From Alteribacter populi (GTDB taxonomy: Bacteria > Bacillota > Bacilli > Bacillales > Salisediminibacteriaceae): a DNA stretch of 64,000 bases. The notes beneath the pieces were generated by a model. The model made no database searches, was not told the origin of the DNA, and saw only the letters and a list, made by a program, of their open reading frames with translations. Position 1 is the first letter of the stretch. Each line of letters starts with the position of its first letter. The stretch lies in NCBI RefSeq assembly GCF_002352765.1, contig NZ_KZ293963.1, positions 704,368 to 768,367 on the forward strand, given 5' to 3'. The translations under genes were made by a program, and so were the position numbers. Shown in pieces: positions 16,844 to 24,634 of the stretch.

Positions 16844-18112
16844 ATGGCTTTACATGTAAACGATCCGGAATTATTTAACTCAATTACAAAGGAAGAAAAA
16901 AGGCAAAAATCAACATTGGAATTAATCGCTTCAGAAAACTTTGTGAGTGAGGATGTCATGCAAGCGATGGGTACGGTTTTGACAAATAAATATGCTGAAG
17001 GCTATCCAGGAAAACGATATTACGGCGGGTGTGAACATGTTGATGTTGTGGAAAGGCTGGCTATAAACAGGGTAAAAAACCTTTTCAATGCACAGTTTGC
17101 CAATGTCCAGCCACATTCCGGAGCTCAAGCTAATACAGCGGTGTTTTTCTCTCTTTTACAGCCTGGTGATACAATTATGGGAATGAATTTATCCCACGGC
17201 GGTCACCTTACGCACGGGAGTCCTGTCAGTATCTCCGGTAAATGGTTTAAAGTTGCATCGTATGGTGTAGACAAACAAACTGGACGTATAGATTACGACC
17301 AAGTGGAATCGATAGCATTAAAAGAGAGGCCAAAATTAATAATAGCAGGAGCGAGTGCATACACACGAACCTTGGATTTTAAAGCCTTTGCAGAAATCGC
17401 TCGTAAAACGGGGGCGACTTTCATGGTGGATATGGCCCACATAGCCGGTCTTGTAGCCACTGAGCACCACCCTTCACCTCTTCCGCATGCCGATGTTGTC
17501 ACAAGTACAACTCACAAAACCCTTCGTGGGCCAAGAGGAGGGGTCATTTTAAGCAATGATGAGCTACAAATTAAGAAAATGAATAAAGCCATTTTTCCTG
17601 GCATTCAAGGTGGACCAATGATGCATATCATTTCTGCAAAAGCCGTTGCTTTTAAAGAAGCAATGCAAGATCGTTTTAATGATTATATTAATCAAGTCGT
17701 CGTAAACGCATCTACACTTGCTAAAACGTTAAAGGATGAGGGCTGCGAGCTCGTTGCAGGAGGAACGGATAATCACCTTATCCTACTGGATGTTCGCCCT
17801 TGTGGCCTAACTGGAAAAATGGCAGAAGAATACCTTGACGAATCAGGAATCACCACCAACAAAAACACGATCCCTTTTGATCCTGAAAGCCCTTTTATCA
17901 CTAGCGGTATCCGTATTGGAACCTCAGCTCTTACTACAAGAGGTATGAAGGAAAAAGAAATGGAGATCATTGGACATATAATAGCAAACGTTTTAAAAAG
18001 TCAGGGTGAAACAAAAATCATAGAAGAATCAAAGGGAATAGTAAACGACTTGTGTTCAAAATTCCCGTTATTTGCATATGACCAACCAGACAGTATAAAG
18101 GTGAAAGCTTAA
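16844..18112 (+). CDS. glyA: Serine hydroxymethyltransferase
   Basis: The 422-residue PLP enzyme interconverts glycine and serine with methylene-tetrahydrofolate. The PLP lysine lies in TTHKTLRGPRGG, and LELIASENFVSEDVM, NKYAEGYPGKRYYGGCEHVD and VQPHSGAQANTAVF are family signatures. I chose ATG 16844 because AAGGAGG lies seven bases upstream; a GTG at 16808 lies inside the terminator. A tandem glycine riboswitch controls it, implying use in glycine disposal and not biosynthesis. Bacilli normally carry a separate housekeeping glyA, so this may be a dedicated catabolic copy. Its place beside a possible purine-to-glycine pathway fits that idea. Confidence 0.94.
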   Translation: MALHVNDPELFNSITKEEKRQKSTLELIASENFVSEDVMQAMGTVLTNKYAEGYPGKRYYGGCEHVDVVERLAINRVKNLFNAQFANVQPHSGAQANTAVFFSLLQPGDTIMGMNLSHGGHLTHGSPVSISGKWFKVASYGVDKQTGRIDYDQVESIALKERPKLIIAGASAYTRTLDFKAFAEIARKTGATFMVDMAHIAGLVATEHHPSPLPHADVVTSTTHKTLRGPRGGVILSNDELQIKKMNKAIFPGIQGGPMMHIISAKAVAFKEAMQDRFNDYINQVVVNASTLAKTLKDEGCELVAGGTDNHLILLDVRPCGLTGKMAEEYLDESGITTNKNTIPFDPESPFITSGIRIGTSALTTRGMKEKEMEIIGHIIANVLKSQGETKIIEESKGIVNDLCSKFPLFAYDQPDSIKVKA

Positions 18113-18142
18113 TATTAGAACTCAGTACTTTTGATTAAGGAA

Positions 18143-18177
18143 GAGCTCCTCTTTTGTAAAAAGAGAGGGGCTTTTTT
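18143..18177 (+). terminator. Terminator after glyA
   Basis: AGCTCCTCTTTT and AAAAGAGAGGGGCT form the stem, followed by TTTTTT. Confidence 0.82.
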
Positions 18178-18380
18178 ATATTTCAAAGTTGAACCTTTGT
18201 GTCTTTTTTATTAGAATAATTACGAATATATTAGCAATTTACTCACGATTGACTTCTTTTGACCACCTTGATTTACTTTTTTCAAAGCATTCAGACTTTC
18301 GAAACTTAGTTTTTGAAGAGTTATTCATAGAAGAAAAAGATATTTCCGTTTATTTTCACGAATAATCTGAATTATCTGTA

Positions 18381-18409
18381 TTGACTATATTGTAAAAAAA
18401 GTATATGAT
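18381..18409 (+). promoter_or_regulatory. Promoter of the BMC operon
   Basis: TTGACT (18381-18386), a 17-base spacer and TATGAT (18404-18409) make a near-consensus sigma-A promoter. Transcription would start near 18416, seven bases before the first hexaloop hairpin. The 200 bases before it, after the glyA terminator, show nothing I can name. Confidence 0.82.
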
Positions 18410-18422
18410 GTATTTAAGTTGA

Positions 18423-18505
18423 TAGCAATGGGGCTACAACTACTGAAATTATAAATTTAAGTTGATTACTATCATCAAATAGTTTGGCATGGCAAGGGCG
18501 CTGTG
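18423..18505 (+). ncRNA. Two-hairpin ANTAR target in the BMC leader
   Basis: Hairpin 1 (18423-18436) is UAGC-AAUGGG-GCUA. Hairpin 2 (18488-18505) is CAUGGC-AAGGGC-GCUGUG. Both have six-base loops with A at position 1 and G at position 4, the known ANTAR recognition rule. Hairpin 2 shares bases 18496-18505 with the terminator, the arrangement used by EutV-type antiterminators. An ANTAR protein is encoded 660 bases downstream in the same operon. Confidence 0.85.
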
Positions 18506-18559
18506 TAGAGATTAGTGTATTTATTACACTCTTTACATTGTGCCCCTTTTATTTTATTT
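18496..18559 (+). terminator. Leader terminator of the BMC operon
   Basis: GGGCGC (18496-18501) pairs with GTGCCC (18540-18545), TGTAGAG with CTTTACA, and AGTGTA with TACACT, around a TTTAT loop. TTTTATTTTATTT follows. The first 10 bases are also the 3' part of ANTAR hairpin 2. Confidence 0.88.
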
Positions 18560-18575
18560 GAAATGTGGTGAACAA

Positions 18576-19127
18576 ATGGAGAAATGTGCGTTAATTGTGA
18601 TCGATTGTATTAATGACTTTCTAGTAAATGAAGAGTGCCCTCTCTTCTGCTCTGAAGGTGAAAAGGCAGTCGGTGGCATTAAAGAAGCAATCGATCTGTT
18701 TCACAACCAAGACCAGCAAGTTATTTTTGTAAAGGATGCTCATCGAAAAAATGACGGTGACTTCATTGTCCGTCCTAACCACGGAATAAAAGGAACCTGG
18801 GGGGCAGAAGTTGTAAAGAGTCTTCAACAAAAAATGGTAAATAATGACTATATTATTGATAAACGCCGCCACAGTGCCTTTTCTTATACTGATTTAGATT
18901 TGTTTTTAAGAGAAGAAAAAATTGAACACGTCGTTCTAATCGGGGGGTGGACGAATACGGGAATTAGAAGTACAGCATCCGACGCTTTTCATCAAGCCTA
19001 TAAAGTGACTGTACTCAGCAATTGTTGTTATTCACAAACTGAGGAAATGCACCAGGCAGGATTAGTGGATATTCGCCTGTTTGGTCAAGTTATGACCTTA
19101 GAAGAATTCAACGGTGTCATTTGTTAA
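18576..19127 (+). CDS. Isochorismatase-fold protein lacking the catalytic cysteine
   Basis: The 183-residue protein has the isochorismatase/nicotinamidase fold and is closely similar to the intact paralogue at 21805-22392. The catalytic Asp (LIVIDCINDF) and Lys (DKRRHSAFSYTD) remain. The nucleophile site reads GGWTNTGIRSTASDA where the paralogue has GVWTNVCVRSTASDA, so Cys is replaced by Gly. Hydrolase activity by the normal mechanism is therefore not expected; a structural or regulatory partner role is possible. I chose ATG 18576 (upstream GTGGTGAAC); a GTG at 18540 lies within the terminator stem. It is the first gene of the BMC operon. Confidence 0.85.
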   Translation: MEKCALIVIDCINDFLVNEECPLFCSEGEKAVGGIKEAIDLFHNQDQQVIFVKDAHRKNDGDFIVRPNHGIKGTWGAEVVKSLQQKMVNNDYIIDKRRHSAFSYTDLDLFLREEKIEHVVLIGGWTNTGIRSTASDAFHQAYKVTVLSNCCYSQTEEMHQAGLVDIRLFGQVMTLEEFNGVIC

Positions 19128-19169
19128 CCTGTAAAGTTGAAACATCAGAGGGTATAGTGGGGCGATGGG

Positions 19170-19694
19170 ATGAGAGAGATATACCTTTTCATGCACGATA
19201 ACAATTTGAAAAAAGAACTTGCGCAAAAGTTGCAACAATTAGGTTATCGAGTTAATTGTCCAAACGATCAGGAGTATTCCTTTAATTTGGACAGCCATTT
19301 ATGTATTGCTGATTCACACTATTTAATGCATCATTCTTTACATTGTCCTTATGTGATTCTATATACTGATATAATCAATGACCAAGCCTTGGATTTAATC
19401 AAAAAACATTCGTGTACAGGGTTTATCGGACTTGATTATTGTCATATATCTCTTCAATCGGTTATTGAGGTAGCATCTTTTAAAATTAAGCAGTTAGAAA
19501 AAGTACACAAAGAAAACCGGAAATTAACGAGAAAACTACAAGATCGAAGAATAATTGAAAAAGCAAAGTATTTACTCGTAAAAAGATCTCGGATTTCAGA
19601 AGAGGAAGCTTATGAAAGAATGCGTTCTGAAGCGATGAACCAGCAAAAAACGTTACGAAGTATCGCAGATTTGATCTTAATTAACGAAGAATAA
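19170..19694 (+). CDS. ANTAR-domain antiterminator with degenerate receiver domain
   Basis: The 174-residue protein has an N-terminal receiver-like domain (residues 1-105), a linking helix (106-125) and a C-terminal ANTAR domain (about 122-172: IIEKAKYLLVKRSRISEEEA, YERMRSEAMNQQKTLRSIAD). ANTAR proteins bind pairs of hexaloop RNA hairpins and stop formation of overlapping terminators. The receiver has an Asp in CIADSHYL but lacks the usual acidic pair and the conserved Lys, so activation may not be by ordinary phosphorylation. No histidine kinase is nearby. Matching RNA targets lie in the leaders of this operon and of the xanthine dehydrogenase operon, making it the probable regulator of both. 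Confidence 0.85.
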   Translation: MREIYLFMHDNNLKKELAQKLQQLGYRVNCPNDQEYSFNLDSHLCIADSHYLMHHSLHCPYVILYTDIINDQALDLIKKHSCTGFIGLDYCHISLQSVIEVASFKIKQLEKVHKENRKLTRKLQDRRIIEKAKYLLVKRSRISEEEAYERMRSEAMNQQKTLRSIADLILINEE

Positions 19695-19732
19695 CTCTGT
19701 TTCACAACACCAACCTATATGGGAGGGAAACC

Positions 19733-20104
19733 ATGGAGGAAGCAACTATAGCAGTACCGTCGTTTAGTTCTCTCAAAAAACAGATCTCTCAACTTTATAA
19801 CAAAGTTAATCAGGAGATGTATGGGATAGGGGTAAAAAAACAAAGAATAGAGATTTTCCAAAACTCGGTTATTATTTTTAGTGAACATAAACGGGTTCCC
19901 GCATTAAACGTCATAAGCAACAAGTACCCTGAATTAACCATTTCAACCGATGCGGCACTAGTAAGCGAATTTAAACAACGAATAAAAGATCAAATTGAAA
20001 ATAGTTTTCAAGAAAAAGTACTTACCGTTTTAAAAGACTTTGATCCTAAAACCGAACAAGCGTTTACAGTCATCCAATTCGAAAAAGTCATTAGTCCAAA
20101 CTGA
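19733..20104 (+). CDS. DUF2294-like small protein
   Basis: The 123-residue protein resembles the DUF2294 family, small cytosolic proteins of unknown role common in Bacillaceae. An N-terminal helix (SLKKQISQLYNKVNQEMYG) is followed by a strand-rich middle (VKKQRIEIFQNSVIIF) and a C-terminal helix-strand unit. No catalytic motif, signal peptide or membrane segment is visible. GGGAGGG precedes the ATG, 38 bases after the ANTAR gene, so it belongs to the first part of the BMC operon, upstream of an internal leader and terminator. Its job there is unknown. Confidence 0.6.
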   Translation: MEEATIAVPSFSSLKKQISQLYNKVNQEMYGIGVKKQRIEIFQNSVIIFSEHKRVPALNVISNKYPELTISTDAALVSEFKQRIKDQIENSFQEKVLTVLKDFDPKTEQAFTVIQFEKVISPN

Positions 20105-20142
20105 GAATGATAATTTAATAGATTGATTGAAGGATAATAATT

Positions 20143-20208
20143 GCGAATGAATCGCTTTTGTTTTCCTTACGAAGTAATAGTCGGTCGCTTATACTCTGTT
20201 AAACGGAG
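20143..20208 (+). ncRNA. Shared leader RNA motif, copy C
   Basis: GCGA-AUGAA-UCGC hairpin, CUUACGAAGUA linker and core GGUCGCUUAUA-CUCUG-UUAAA-CGGAG (20183-20208) parallel copy B before pbuG and, in the core only, copy A before the first permease. It lies inside the BMC operon, directly before a terminator and the amidohydrolase gene. The shared order of elements at three purine-related genes is why I annotate it. Confidence 0.62.
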
Positions 20209-20215
20209 AAATAAG

Positions 20216-20268
20216 AAACCGTAGATGTAGAAGGGATTTGAATGCCCTTTTATTATCTACGGTTTTTT
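20216..20268 (+). terminator. Internal leader terminator before the BMC amidohydrolase
   Basis: AAACCGTAGAT and ATCTACGGTTT form the outer stem and AAGGG/CCCTT an inner one, followed by TTTTTT. It separates the regulatory genes from the enzyme and shell genes, providing a second control point. Confidence 0.85.
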
Positions 20269-20326
20269 ATATATAAAAAGGTATTCAAAACTAACTATCT
20301 ACTATGAACATAGGAAGGGGATTTGT

Positions 20327-21739
20327 ATGGATTTAATACTTAAAAACGCTCATATTCCACAAGGAGACAGGAAGGTACTGACAAATATCCTTGTCGATCA
20401 AGGAACCATTGTTGGATTTGTAAACTCCATTGATCACCTACAAGCAGATAACGTGATTGATGTACAAGAGAAATTAGTCGTTCCAGGCTGCATTGACCCG
20501 CATACCCACTTCATGGATCCAGGCTTTACACATCGTGAAACATTCGCTACTGGCAGCATGTCTGCAGCTGCTGGGGGGTTGACTGCCCATATTGACATGC
20601 CATGTTGCAGTAAACCGTCCGTACGAGACGGAGAGAGCTTTCAAAAGAAGCTCGCACCTATTAAGGATCAAGCGTATATCGACTACTGCTTTTGGGGTGG
20701 GATGACTGGAGAAGACGTCCGAGAAGGTTGGCTCGATAACGTATGGCCACAAGTAGAAGAAGGCGTTGTTGCTTTTAAAGTTTATATGACACCTTCTGTT
20801 CCAACGTTCCCTAAAGTAACTGACGCTGAAATGCTGGAAATATTTCATAAAGTAGCGGAAACTGGCTTACCTGTTGGGGTCCATGCTGAAAACTTTGACC
20901 TTTGTGACTTCTATACGGAAAAACTGAAAAATGAAGGACGGTTAGATAGTCCGGCGTGGGCTGAAGCACGAAATTCCCTTGCTGAAAAAGTCGCAATTCA
21001 ACTTATTATCAGCTTTGCAGAGGCAACAGGGGCACGTGTCCACGTTGTTCATATGAGTACAAAAGAAGGCGTTGAATTAGTTAGGGAAGCTAAAAAACGA
21101 GGTGTCCAGGTAACATCTGAAACCTGCCCACACTATTTGATGTTAAATGCTGAAGAAGCCATGACGAAATTTGGTACCTTTGCGAAAATTGCTCCTCCGC
21201 TACGCGAGAAAGAAGACAATGTCATTCACTGGGAAGCATTAGAAGATGGCACCATTGATTTTGTGGGCACAGACCATGCTCCATATGAGATTGCTACTGA
21301 GAAAAAAGCGCCAGATTCTGATGTTTGGAACAGCTTTCCTGGTATTCCTGGAGTTGAAACCATGGTTCCAATTCTCGTGAGTGAAGGGTTAAATAAAGGC
21401 AGGTTATCGTTATCTCGCTTTGTAGAAGTGACAAGCCGCAACGCAGCCATTCATTACGGCATTTATCCTAAAAAAGGAGCAATAGAAATTGGCAGTGATG
21501 CCGACTTCACGATCATAGACCTCGAGCGTGAATACAAAATTGATCAAGAAAAAACGTATTCAATGGCAAAGTACAATCCTTTACACGACCTAGAGTTAAA
21601 AGGAAAACCAGTTCAGACAATTGTACGAGGGAAGCTTGTATACGATGAGGATAACGGCGGAATAGTCGGTGATGCAGGTTATGGTGAGTACGTCAAACGT
21701 CAAAGTACACAAGAGTTAGATAGAACCTTAAAGTATTAA
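20327..21739 (+). CDS. Dihydropyrimidinase/allantoinase-family cyclic amidohydrolase
   Basis: The 470-residue binuclear metal enzyme belongs to the family that opens cyclic amides (dihydropyrimidinase, allantoinase, dihydroorotase). Motifs are GCIDPHTHFMDPG, the carboxylated Lys in AFKVYMTP, VGVHAEN, VHVVHMSTKEG and VGTDHAPYE. It differs from the true dihydropyrimidinase-like enzyme at 57695, so a different ring is likely. Within the BMC context I propose xanthine (ring opening to 4-ureidoimidazole-5-carboxylate); allantoinase is the main alternative, but no urate-pathway gene is near. GGAAGGGG precedes the ATG. Expression is subject to the leader motif and terminator upstream. Confidence 0.85.
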   Translation: MDLILKNAHIPQGDRKVLTNILVDQGTIVGFVNSIDHLQADNVIDVQEKLVVPGCIDPHTHFMDPGFTHRETFATGSMSAAAGGLTAHIDMPCCSKPSVRDGESFQKKLAPIKDQAYIDYCFWGGMTGEDVREGWLDNVWPQVEEGVVAFKVYMTPSVPTFPKVTDAEMLEIFHKVAETGLPVGVHAENFDLCDFYTEKLKNEGRLDSPAWAEARNSLAEKVAIQLIISFAEATGARVHVVHMSTKEGVELVREAKKRGVQVTSETCPHYLMLNAEEAMTKFGTFAKIAPPLREKEDNVIHWEALEDGTIDFVGTDHAPYEIATEKKAPDSDVWNSFPGIPGVETMVPILVSEGLNKGRLSLSRFVEVTSRNAAIHYGIYPKKGAIEIGSDADFTIIDLEREYKIDQEKTYSMAKYNPLHDLELKGKPVQTIVRGKLVYDEDNGGIVGDAGYGEYVKRQSTQELDRTLKY

Positions 21740-21804
21740 AAAATCTCACGCTAAGAAAATTTTCAAATATATATGAATAAACACTTTACCGGAGGGATGT
21801 AAAC

Positions 21805-22392
21805 GTGGAATTAAAAGGGAAAAAGCACGCGATCGTTGTTATTGATATGTTGAATGACTTTATAGGACCAAAAGCAGCTCTTCGCTGTGAGAGTGGAGAA
21901 ACAATAGTACCAAATATTCGGCAAGCTGTTGATTTTGCTCATGATCACAATATTCAAGTGATCTTTATTCAAGAAGCTCACCGAAAAAATGATGCTGATT
22001 TTCGAGTCAGACCTGTTCACGCAATCAAAGGAACATGGGGACACGAATTTATTCCAGAACTCACACCTGATGAAGAAGCTGGTGACTATGTTGTTCAAAA
22101 AAGACGGCACAGTGCCTTCAGCTACACGGATATGGATTTATTTCTCAGAGAAGAGCAAATCGATACTGTCGTATTAACAGGTGTATGGACGAACGTATGT
22201 GTCAGAAGTACCGCATCAGATGCACTATATCACGGCTATAACGTAATTTGTCTAACAGATGGCACAGCCTCTCAAGATGAAGACATGCATCGTTCTGGAT
22301 TGAGAGATATTAATTTGTTTGGAGAGATCATGTCTACTGATGAATATATCGAAGCCGCTAAAAAAACAGCGAATCAATCTTCATTAACCTAA
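21805..22392 (+). CDS. Isochorismatase-family cysteine hydrolase (probable ureido/carbamoyl hydrolase)
   Basis: The 195-residue enzyme has the complete catalytic triad of the cysteine hydrolase family: Asp in VVIDMLNDF, Lys in QKRRHSAFSYTD and Cys in GVWTNVCVRSTASDA. Related enzymes hydrolyse N-carbamoylsarcosine, ureidoacrylate, biuret and nicotinamide. It is the active counterpart of the Cys-less protein at 18576. In the proposed route it would remove the ureido group of 4-ureidoimidazole-5-carboxylate, releasing CO2 and ammonia; the substrate is inference. The start is GTG with GGAGGG upstream, 65 bases after the amidohydrolase. Confidence 0.87.
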   Translation: MELKGKKHAIVVIDMLNDFIGPKAALRCESGETIVPNIRQAVDFAHDHNIQVIFIQEAHRKNDADFRVRPVHAIKGTWGHEFIPELTPDEEAGDYVVQKRRHSAFSYTDMDLFLREEQIDTVVLTGVWTNVCVRSTASDALYHGYNVICLTDGTASQDEDMHRSGLRDINLFGEIMSTDEYIEAAKKTANQSSLT

Positions 22393-22411
22393 TTGTCAAG
22401 AGGGGATTAAT

Positions 22412-22969
22412 ATGCGAATCGTTGTAGGAATCACAGGAGCAAGCGGATCTTTGTATGCTTATACATTGATCCGTGCTCTTCACCAATTAGATGTTGAAAC
22501 TCACGTCGTCGCTACTGAAATGGGAGAGAAAGTGTTGCAATTTGAGTGTGGCATTAAGATGGATGAAATTAAAAAATATGCTGAGGTAGAAAGCAATAAA
22601 AACCTGTTTGCCCCTATTTCGAGTGGTTCATTTAAGACAGATGGGATGGTTATTGTTCCCTGTTCGATGAATACATTAGGGGCTATCGCAAATGGCGTAG
22701 GTGATACATTATTAAGTCGTACGTCAAGTGTCGCGTTAAAAGAAAGGCGGAAATTGATTGTTGTGCCCCGGGAAAGTCCAATAACACTCATACACATTAA
22801 CAATATGAAAGCCTTAGCTGAATCAGGAGCTGAAATCATGCCAGCTTCTCCAGGATTCTATCACCGCCCGCAAGAAATCTGGGAACTGGCAAACTTTATG
22901 GTAGCAAGAATACTTGATGCGTTTGATCTCGATCATCAACTGCTTCCTCGTTGGGGGGAAAAGTTATGA
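22412..22969 (+). CDS. ubiX: UbiX-family flavin prenyltransferase
   Basis: The 185-residue protein makes prenylated FMN, the cofactor of UbiD decarboxylases. VGITGASGSLYAYTLIRAL is the N-terminal flavin-binding signature, and IVPCSMNTLGAIANG, VPRESPITLIHINNM and MPASPGFYHRP complete the family pattern. It ends in an ATGA overlap with the ubiD gene, so the two are translated together and are surely a functional pair. The ribosome binding site is AGAGGGGAT. Bacilli may also carry a menaquinone-unrelated UbiX elsewhere; here its role is dictated by the adjacent decarboxylase. Confidence 0.93.
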   Translation: MRIVVGITGASGSLYAYTLIRALHQLDVETHVVATEMGEKVLQFECGIKMDEIKKYAEVESNKNLFAPISSGSFKTDGMVIVPCSMNTLGAIANGVGDTLLSRTSSVALKERRKLIVVPRESPITLIHINNMKALAESGAEIMPASPGFYHRPQEIWELANFMVARILDAFDLDHQLLPRWGEKL

Positions 22970-24306
22970 GCGCAGTAACAATGAGAGATTTGCTTAAAGA
23001 ATGGGAAGCAAGAGACATTTTAAAACGCATAAGAAAAGAGGTAGATCCCAAATATGAACTAGGAGCAGTCATTAATTCTTGTGAAGGAAAGCAGCCTTTT
23101 CTATTTGAGAAAATTAAAGGCTATGAATCTCAAATGGCTGCTGGCTTAGGAGGAGATCGAGAATTAATGGCAGATAGTATTGGTGTTAAGTCTCGTGATT
23201 TAGTTCCTAAAATTATTCAGTCTATTGTTGATCCTATCCCAACTACAAAAGTAGGAACAGGACCTGTTCAAGAAAATGTTGTTTTAGATCCTTTTGAACT
23301 TGACGAACTCTTTCCAATACCGGTATTTCATGGTGAAGACTCTGGAGGATATTATGTTTCTGGAATATTAGTCGTAAAGGATATCTCAGGCCGAAAACGG
23401 TACACCTCGATTCGACGAATGCAATTTTTAGAAGGAAACAAAACAAGTATTTTAATTACCTCGCCCGAATTAAACGAACAATTTGCCCATTATGAGGAAC
23501 GAGGAGAGCCGATGGATATAGCCGTAATGTTTGGGGTTGTACCAGCGGTAGTCCTCAGTTCTCAAATCAGTACACATTTATACCATACTGATAAATTAGA
23601 TGTAGCTGGAGCACTATTGGGAGAATCATTAGAAGTGGTCGACTGTTTGACAGTTGATCTTGAAGTTTTAGCTGAAGCAGAGATTGTATTAGAAGGTAAA
23701 ATGGTTCCTAACATCCGTGAACCTGAAGGACCGTTTGGCGAACTGGCTGGTTATTACGGCGAATGTTCCCCCCAGCCGATTGTAGAGTTTTCGGCTATTA
23801 CTTATAGAAATGATGCAATTTCGCAGACGATTTTCCCATCAAGTTTTGAAGAAAGATTACCCATGGGACTCGTTAGAGAATCATATATATATAGTGCGGT
23901 CCGTCAAGTCGTACCAGGTGTAAAGGCTGTTCACGTCTCAATGGGTGGAGTAGCCCGTTATCATGCCGTGATTCAAATCGAAAAAACATTAGAAGGTGAT
24001 GGAAAGCAAGCTGCACTTGCAGCATTCACTGGAGATAAGGATTTAAAACATGTTGTCGTTGTCAATCATGACGTCGATATTTTTGACCCTGAAGATGTAG
24101 AATGGGCGATTGCAACAAGGGTTCAAGCTGATCAAGATGTGTTTATAGTCCCAGGAGCTAACGGCTCTCCTTTAGAAGCCTCTCATAACATGAGGGGAGT
24201 GACAGCCAAAATGGGAATTGATGCGACATACCCTCTTCATGCAGCTCATCAATTTAGACGAACATCAATTCCATTTAAAGAAATCGACCTTAAAGATTAT
24301 TTATAA
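22966..24306 (+). CDS. ubiD: UbiD-family prenyl-FMN decarboxylase
   Basis: The 446-residue enzyme belongs to the reversible decarboxylases acting on aromatic, heteroaromatic or unsaturated acids with prenylated FMN. SIRRMQFLEG carries the conserved Arg region and EPEGPFGELAGYYGE the conserved Glu residues. The ATG at 22966 overlaps the ubiX stop; an upstream TTG at 22951 is less likely. No quinone or phenol pathway lies nearby. In the BMC setting a heterocyclic acid such as 4-aminoimidazole-5-carboxylate is a plausible substrate; a pyrimidine or pyrrole carboxylate is an alternative. The reaction class is well supported, the substrate is inference. Confidence 0.9.
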   Translation: MSAVTMRDLLKEWEARDILKRIRKEVDPKYELGAVINSCEGKQPFLFEKIKGYESQMAAGLGGDRELMADSIGVKSRDLVPKIIQSIVDPIPTTKVGTGPVQENVVLDPFELDELFPIPVFHGEDSGGYYVSGILVVKDISGRKRYTSIRRMQFLEGNKTSILITSPELNEQFAHYEERGEPMDIAVMFGVVPAVVLSSQISTHLYHTDKLDVAGALLGESLEVVDCLTVDLEVLAEAEIVLEGKMVPNIREPEGPFGELAGYYGECSPQPIVEFSAITYRNDAISQTIFPSSFEERLPMGLVRESYIYSAVRQVVPGVKAVHVSMGGVARYHAVIQIEKTLEGDGKQAALAAFTGDKDLKHVVVVNHDVDIFDPEDVEWAIATRVQADQDVFIVPGANGSPLEASHNMRGVTAKMGIDATYPLHAAHQFRRTSIPFKEIDLKDYL

Positions 24307-24355
24307 CTGGTGTTCAATTAGATTTTTTGAACTACCGAGATAGGAGAGGTTAAAA

Positions 24356-24619
24356 GTGGAAGCAATCGGCATGGTTGAAACGAGAAGTTTAGTCGCTGCG
24401 CTGGAAGCTTTAGATACGATGACCAAAGCAGCGAATGTGCAGTTAGTCGATTTAAAAAAAGTAGGATCAGGTATCGTTACCGTTATTGTAACAGGTGATG
24501 TGGCTGCAGTTACATCCGCTGTAGAATCCGGAAAAACAGCTCACAATCGAACGGGTGGGGAGTTGATTTCAGCAAACGTGATCCCTCGTCCTCACACGGA
24601 TTTGAGTAAGATTTTATAG
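24356..24619 (+). CDS. BMC-H shell protein 1
   Basis: The 87-residue single-domain BMC protein forms hexameric tiles of a microcompartment shell. IGMVETRSLVAALEALDTMTKAANV is the N-terminal part of the fold; VTVIVTGDVAAVTSAVESG and NVIPRPHTDL are the conserved later parts. The start is GTG with AGGAGAGG upstream. It is the first shell gene, directly following the UbiX/UbiD pair, and is 16 bases from the next gene. Pore residues cannot be read reliably by eye. Confidence 0.95.
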   Translation: MEAIGMVETRSLVAALEALDTMTKAANVQLVDLKKVGSGIVTVIVTGDVAAVTSAVESGKTAHNRTGGELISANVIPRPHTDLSKIL

Positions 24620-24634
24620 TAGGAGGTCATTAAC

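Noticed and set aside
18540..18575. GTG start at 18540 for the Cys-less hydrolase
   Set aside because: The GTG is part of the terminator stem and the 12 extra residues do not match the paralogue; ATG 18576 has a better site.
20327..21739. Assignment as dihydroorotase or as the pyrimidine-pathway dihydropyrimidinase
   Set aside because: No other pyrimidine synthesis genes are near, and a better dihydropyrimidinase with preTA neighbours lies at 57695.
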